Shown in pieces: positions 59,940-64,000 of a DNA stretch of 64,000 bases (within the stretch, counting starts at the first letter, position 1; each line of letters opens with the position of its first letter). The position numbers and the translations under genes are program-made. This stretch comes from Thiohalomonas denitrificans (GTDB taxonomy: Bacteria > Pseudomonadota > Gammaproteobacteria > Thiohalomonadales > Thiohalomonadaceae). The stretch spans positions 323,627 to 387,626 of the forward strand of contig NZ_FMWD01000004.1 in assembly GCF_900102855.1 (NCBI RefSeq), read 5' to 3'. The notes below the pieces were generated by a model. The model was not told the origin of the DNA. It searched no databases and saw nothing but the letters and a program-made list of their open reading frames with translations.

Positions 59940-61385
59940 CTATTTCCGCCAGAAAGCCGGCGTCAACAGCACGAAGATCGTGAAGATCTCAAGTCGACCC
60001 ATAATCATCACCAGCGCCAAAAGCCCTTTGGAGAGGTCGTCGACCCCGCTGAAGTTGGCAGCGACTTCCCCCAATCCCGGCCCGAGATTATTGATGCAGG
60101 TAGCGACCGCGCCGAAAGCGGTCACCTGGTCCATTCCTCTTGCCATCATCAGTAGCATCGTCACTGCAAAAACGCCCACGTAAACGGCAAAAAAACCCCA
60201 AATCGACTGAACGATTCGCGCGGGCACCACCCTTCTATTCAGCTTCAAGGGACGCACCAGGTTCGGGTGGATGAGCTGCTGGATCTCCAATGACGCCTGT
60301 TTGGTAATCACGACGAAGCGAATCACTTTCATCCCCCCGGCCGTAGAGCCGGCGCAGCCCCCCATGAAGCTGATGAAGATCAGCAACACCGGCAGCATCA
60401 GCGGCCAGACCGAGAAGTCATCGATCCCGTAACCGGTGCTGGTGATGACCGAGGCAGTCTCGAAAACGGCGAGGCGCAGGGCTGACGAAAAAGTTTCGGC
60501 ATAGCCGGTAGCGTCGAGGACCCAGGCTACCAGGAGCGTAACGACCACCACCGTCAGCAGGAAGACACGCACCTCAACGCTGCGCCAGTAGTGATCCAGA
60601 CGCAGTTGCCGCCAAGCCAGAAAGTGAATATTGAAGCTGATCGCGCCCAATAGCATGAACACCACGGCAATTAATTCAATCGTGACACTGTCAAAGTACG
60701 ACAGACTGGCATCGTGGGTGGAGAAACCGCCCGTGGAGACGGTTGTGAGAGCGTGGGCGATGGCATCGAACAGCGACATCCCGGCCACCCAGTACAAGAG
60801 AGCGCAGGCTACGGTCATCGCCAGATAGAGCCGCCACAGAGTACGGGACGTATGGGTGATACGGGGGGTCAGTTTCTCGTCCTTCATCGGGCCCGGTGTC
60901 TCCGCCTTGAACAGCTGCATGCCTCCAACACCGAGCATCGGCAACAACGCTATCGCCGAGACGATCACGCCGATCCCACCGAGCCACTGGAGCTCCTGTC
61001 GGTAAAACAGAATCGAAGGGGGCAACTGATCGAGACCGGTGATGACAGTGGCGCCGGTGGTAGTGAAGGCTGATGCCGCTTCAAAAAAGGCATCCGCGAT
61101 ATCCATACCCAGCCCAAAGATGAACGGCAGACTCGAGAGCAGGCTCATCGCAATCCAGAGTGTCGCCACGATGACGAACCCGTCCCGCGTACGGACCCGC
61201 TCCCGGCGTCTTAGCAGCGGCAGCCAAAGCAGAGCTCCGGTGGAAGCGGTGATGAACAGGGTGGTGGCAAAATGGAGGAACTCGCCATCTGTATACAAAA
61301 GGGAGATTAGCAGTGGCGGAACCAAAGCGCCGCTGAACAGGAACAGCAGGATACCCAGGGTACGGACAATGAGAAGAGCGTTCAT
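59940..61385 (-). CDS. trkH: TrkH-family potassium uptake protein
   Basis: A 481-aa membrane subunit of the Trk potassium channel/transporter. The four pore-loop regions of the family are visible: ASAFTTTGATVITGLDQLP, ALTTVSTGGFSTHD, ETASVITSTGYGIDDF and ATCINNLGPGLGEV, each with the selectivity Gly. FISFMGGCAGSTAGGMKVIR is another hallmark. No trkA gene is adjacent. It diverges from a KdpD/KdpE-like pair over a 120-bp A/T-rich region. Confidence 0.94.
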   Translation of the reverse strand: MNALLIVRTLGILLFLFSGALVPPLLISLLYTDGEFLHFATTLFITASTGALLWLPLLRRRERVRTRDGFVIVATLWIAMSLLSSLPFIFGLGMDIADAFFEAASAFTTTGATVITGLDQLPPSILFYRQELQWLGGIGVIVSAIALLPMLGVGGMQLFKAETPGPMKDEKLTPRITHTSRTLWRLYLAMTVACALLYWVAGMSLFDAIAHALTTVSTGGFSTHDASLSYFDSVTIELIAVVFMLLGAISFNIHFLAWRQLRLDHYWRSVEVRVFLLTVVVVTLLVAWVLDATGYAETFSSALRLAVFETASVITSTGYGIDDFSVWPLMLPVLLIFISFMGGCAGSTAGGMKVIRFVVITKQASLEIQQLIHPNLVRPLKLNRRVVPARIVQSIWGFFAVYVGVFAVTMLLMMARGMDQVTAFGAVATCINNLGPGLGEVAANFSGVDDLSKGLLALVMIMGRLEIFTIFVLLTPAFWRK

Positions 61386-61459
61386 CGGAAATTCAGAAGA
61401 CTCGGAGTCCCCTATTTTCCGATTCAGGGTTCGACTATACAGCTAAAAAAAGCGTCAAA

Positions 61460-61480
61460 TTTTTATGCGTTTTTTATGTC
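61460..61480. promoter_or_regulatory. Direct repeat, possible KdpE-type site between trkH and the sensor gene
   Basis: TTTTTATG occurs at 61460-61467 and 61471-61478, 11 bp apart (one helical turn), in an otherwise GC-rich genome. OmpR-family regulators such as KdpE bind direct repeats of this spacing in A/T-rich DNA. A TCTAAAAT -10-like sequence follows at about 61488. Confidence 0.45.
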
Positions 61481-61505
61481 GCGGTGTCTAAAATGACCGA
61501 CCGCT

Positions 61506-63023
61506 ATGCCTGAGACAACAACACGCAGTCCATATTCGACTGAATTGCCCCCCGTCCGCCCCGGGCTGCGCGCCTACTTGTGGGCAGCCTTTGGCGTTGC
61601 GGGTGCAATGGTGTGCGCCTTTTTGCTCCACCGATTCGTACCCCATGCCAACCTCTCGCTGGTGTTTCTCACCGGTGTCCTGATCATCGCCGCCAAATGG
61701 GGATTGGGACCCTCGTTATTTGCAGGGGTGGCCAGTTTTCTGGCGTTCAACTTCTTCTTTACTACGCCCTTCTACACCTTTGCGGTCAATCATGACGGTG
61801 ACGTCGCAACGCTGCTGCTATTCCTGATTACCGCCGCGCTGACGGGACAGCTTGCAGCCAGAATGCATGATGAGATTGCAAAGAAACAGGCCGGTATCCG
61901 GCGGATCACCGCGCTCTACGGATTTGCAAAACGAATGACCGCAGCCCCGGATGCCAATAGTGTCTTAAAGGAGCTGACACGGCACCTCTATCACTTCCTG
62001 GAATCACCCGTGGCAGTACTGCTTCCGGATACCGAAGGCAAACTGAAGGTAAGCGGTGGCTGGCCCTCGCTAAATGGCATTCCGCTTCCGCTCGACAGAC
62101 TCGAGGCTGCCTGGAAGGTTGATGCTTCGCCGCCTGCCTGCCGGGGGGTGTCGTTTTTGACACTGGGAACCGCACGCGGTCCTGTCGGGCTTGTAGCTGT
62201 CCAACGGGAGCCGTTGACCAGTGAGGAGGAAGATCAGGCACGAGCGCTTTGCGATCAGGCAGCTATTGCTATCGAACGCACCGGCCTGGTTACGGACCTG
62301 GAGGAGGCGAGATTGATATCGGAAACAGAGCAGTTGCGTTCCGCCTTGCTCTCCTCGGTTTCCCATGACCTCCGTACACCGCTTTCGTCGATTATCGGCT
62401 CCAGTAGCACGCTTCTGGAATACAGCTCAAAAATTGCCGCCGGGGATCAGCGGGATTTATTGAACAACATCCTGGGAGAGGCCGAGCGGCTCAATCGATA
62501 TATTCAGAACCTGTTGGACATGACCCGCCTGGGTCATGGTGGGCTCGAACTACGGCGGGACTGGGTGAGCGTGGAAGATATCATCGCGGCGGCCCTGAAG
62601 CGTATGGAAGGTGCGCTGTCCGGTTTTCGGGTCGCTTTGGCCGTTGATTCGGATCTGCCTCTGCTTCACGTCCATGGTGCTTTCGTAGAGCAGGCACTGG
62701 TCAACATCCTGGATAACGCAATCCACTTCTCTCCTGAGAACGGCCCCATCACAATCGCCGCTTCGGTGGCGGGGGAGAAACTGCACATTGACACGATCGA
62801 TGATGGACCCGGGATTCCAGAGGCGGAGCGGGAAATGATATTCGATATGTTCTATAGCGTGACCGGCAGTGATCGTCATCCCCGCGGAACGGGTCTCGGG
62901 TTGGCGATTTGCAGAGGCTTGATTGGTGCGCACGGCGGTGAGGTGGAGGCCATGGCCGGCGCGGATGGCCATGGCACCCTCATGCGCATAACCCTCCCTC
63001 TAGCCCATACGGATGAATCGTGA
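61506..63023 (+). CDS. KdpD-like sensor kinase lacking the N-terminal KdpD/Usp part
   Basis: A 505-aa sensor kinase corresponding to the C-terminal part of KdpD. About four membrane segments (residues 25-120, DUF4118; LSLVFLTGVLIIAAKWGLGP, FNFFFTTPFYTFAV) are followed by a GAF-like domain. The H-box SVSHDLRTPLSSIIGSSSTL comes next, then the ATPase motifs IDDGPGIPEAEREMIFDMFY and GTGLGLAICRGLIGAHGGE. The roughly 380-residue KdpD N-terminus with its Walker motifs and Usp domain is absent. It overlaps the regulator by 4 bp, and no kdpFABC is present. Potassium sensing via trkH is suggested by position. Confidence 0.88.
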   Translation: MPETTTRSPYSTELPPVRPGLRAYLWAAFGVAGAMVCAFLLHRFVPHANLSLVFLTGVLIIAAKWGLGPSLFAGVASFLAFNFFFTTPFYTFAVNHDGDVATLLLFLITAALTGQLAARMHDEIAKKQAGIRRITALYGFAKRMTAAPDANSVLKELTRHLYHFLESPVAVLLPDTEGKLKVSGGWPSLNGIPLPLDRLEAAWKVDASPPACRGVSFLTLGTARGPVGLVAVQREPLTSEEEDQARALCDQAAIAIERTGLVTDLEEARLISETEQLRSALLSSVSHDLRTPLSSIIGSSSTLLEYSSKIAAGDQRDLLNNILGEAERLNRYIQNLLDMTRLGHGGLELRRDWVSVEDIIAAALKRMEGALSGFRVALAVDSDLPLLHVHGAFVEQALVNILDNAIHFSPENGPITIAASVAGEKLHIDTIDDGPGIPEAEREMIFDMFYSVTGSDRHPRGTGLGLAICRGLIGAHGGEVEAMAGADGHGTLMRITLPLAHTDES

Positions 63024-63721
63024 CGGAGAGCTCGGGAACCATCCTGATCGTCGAGGACGACGCTCCAATTCGGAAGTTTTTGCGCATCAGTCTGGAGGCA
63101 CACGGTTTTCGCGTGCTGGAGGCGCGACTCGGTCGCGATGGGCTTGAGCTTTGTGCCGAGGAGCACCCTGATGTAGTGATTCTGGACCTTGGCCTCCCCG
63201 ATATGGATGGCCAGGAGTTCATTCCGGAAGTGAGAGGCTGGTCTTCGGTACCGATTATAGTTTTGTCCGTACGCTCCGACGAGACAGAAAAAGTGACTGC
63301 GCTCGATGCAGGGGCCGATGATTACGTAACCAAACCTTTCGGTATCTCGGAATTGATGGCTCGCATTCGAACTGCGCAACGGAACCGGAAGCCATCCGTC
63401 GAAACGGCCCGAATAAAGGCCGGGCGGCTTGAGGTGGACCTTACACGCCATGAAGTCTGGTTGGGAGGGGAGCCTGTTCACTTATCGAAGAAAGAGTACG
63501 AATTACTAAAGCTGTTTATCAATAATCCGGATCGGGTTCTCACACACCGACAGATCTTGCGCGACGTCTGGGGACCAAACCACGTCCGCGATACCCACTA
63601 CCTCCGGGTTCTCGTAGGGCACCTGCGCCAGCGACTCGGCGATATCCCCTCCAACCCACGATATATCACTACGGTTCAGGGAGTTGGCTATCGCTTTATA
63701 AGAGAGCCGGAAACGGAGTGA
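63020..63721 (+). CDS. KdpE-like response regulator
   Basis: A 233-aa OmpR-family regulator. The receiver domain has the acidic pair in LIVEDDAPIRKFL, the phospho-accepting Asp in DVVILDLGLPDMDG, the Ser/Thr in IIVLSVRSDE and the Lys in DYVTKPFGISELMARI. The winged helix ends LGDIPSNPRYITTVQGVGYR. The closest named type is KdpE, and it overlaps the KdpD-like gene. The likely target is the divergent trkH promoter. Confidence 0.92.
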   Translation: MTESSGTILIVEDDAPIRKFLRISLEAHGFRVLEARLGRDGLELCAEEHPDVVILDLGLPDMDGQEFIPEVRGWSSVPIIVLSVRSDETEKVTALDAGADDYVTKPFGISELMARIRTAQRNRKPSVETARIKAGRLEVDLTRHEVWLGGEPVHLSKKEYELLKLFINNPDRVLTHRQILRDVWGPNHVRDTHYLRVLVGHLRQRLGDIPSNPRYITTVQGVGYRFIREPETE

Positions 63722-63785
63722 AGCCGTAAGATTGCCTGAAAAATGGAGGAAGAGTGGATCCCGAAAGTGGATCGTAGGGAGTCGT

Positions 63786-63808
63786 GGCCGGACCTGCGCG
63801 GTCCGGCC
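63786..63808. terminator. Hairpin between convergent genes
   Basis: GGCCGGACC and GGTCCGGCC form a perfect 9-bp stem around TGCGC, between the regulator and the convergent glgB end. No T run follows on either strand, so it may be a bidirectional stabiliser or a factor-assisted terminator. Confidence 0.45.
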
Positions 63809-63837
63809 AAAGTCCTTGGGACTGGTTAGCGGGATGC

Positions 63838-64000
63838 CTACCCTTCGTACCGAAGCACGATGCCCGCCAGCGGCGGCAATGTCAGCGAAAGGGAGTGAGC
63901 GCGATTCATCCAGGGGAGTTCGTCGGCCACGAGAGGCTCCGAGCCGTTGCCGAGATTGCTGCCCCCGTAGTGCATCGAGTCGGAGTTCAGTACCTCGCGA
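63838..64000 (-). CDS. glgB: 1,4-alpha-glucan branching enzyme, C-terminal end (cut by window edge)
   Basis: The last 53 codons of a minus-strand gene ending at TAG 63838-63840. Translation gives [20 protein letters not shown], then [20 protein letters not shown], then [13 protein letters not shown]. This matches the conserved C-terminal beta-sandwich end of GlgB (LNSD, YGGSN-GN, SL-LTLPPL). GlgB makes alpha-1,6 branches in glycogen. It adds to the carbohydrate-storage theme (GH15, zwf-like, pgl, glk). Confidence 0.85.
   Translation of the reverse strand, partial: REVLNSDSMHYGGSNLGNGSEPLVADELPWMNRAHSLSLTLPPLAGIVLRYEG

Overview
The window is GC-rich, densely coding DNA that looks like a gammaproteobacterium, most likely a sulfur-metabolising Chromatiales/Ectothiorhodospiraceae-type organism. 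The evidence is the gammaproteobacterial order lptD-surA-pdxA-rsmA and lgt-thyA-folA (with apaH converging on folA), plus many sulfur-handling genes. The lineage is inferred from gene content and order; no rRNA or tRNA gene was seen.

Layout. 1-3414: the end of an OmpR-type regulator with its sensor kinase, then an orphan CHASE-domain kinase. 3458-7693: a lipoprotein and a zwf-like/GH15 pair. 8282-13674: the outer-membrane/housekeeping block lptD-surA-pdxA-rsmA. 13819-17184: a cysteine desulfurase, a trans-sulfuration enzyme and a DsrE protein. 17190-26495: a co-directional (minus) run holding a sulfite/thiosulfate-type permease (TSUP), two related small thioredoxin-like proteins, a small periplasmic protein, a TlpA thioredoxin, a periplasmic rhodanese, and a three-subunit type II (NarG/DdhA-like) molybdoenzyme whose heme-b subunit is fused to cytochrome c. 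A third relative of the small proteins closes the run. 27161-33395: a methyltransferase, a desaturase-rhodanese chimera, the radical SAM/selenodomain (arsenosugar-type) cluster, a second TlpA protein, and an ArsR-rhodanese regulator. 33473-38606: a TetR-HlyD-RND efflux operon. 39019-40485: an orphan KaiC-like ATPase. 40777-43377: pgl, glk and apaG, with a small inverted-repeat element between pgl and glk. 43433-50000: acyl-CoA synthetase, apaH, folA, thyA, lgt, rlmI-like. 50127-53629: DUF255 protein, PfkB kinase, dgkA. 53626-59590: glycine cleavage genes plus lipA behind a tandem glycine riboswitch. 59940-63721: trkH diverging from a truncated KdpD/KdpE pair. 63838-64000: the C-terminal end of glgB.

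The most unusual part is 16.8-33.4 kb. A nearly identical palindromic operator lies directly upstream of the TSUP permease and of the desaturase-rhodanese chimera, and an ArsR-rhodanese fusion, an obvious candidate persulfide-responsive repressor, lies nearby with a related palindrome at its own promoter. I infer a reactive-sulfur-responsive regulon feeding electrons from a periplasmic molybdoenzyme into a cytochrome c. The substrate is unknown.

Intergenic DNA is full of repeats: arrays of 7-bp units that begin at stop codons and have an inverted partner array; elements bounded by inverted 9-bp units in three sequence versions; inverted-repeat elements touching the stop codons of pgl and thyA; and several REP-like palindromes. 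Carbohydrate genes (zwf-like, GH15, pgl, glk, glgB) suggest that the cell stores and burns glycogen or trehalose.
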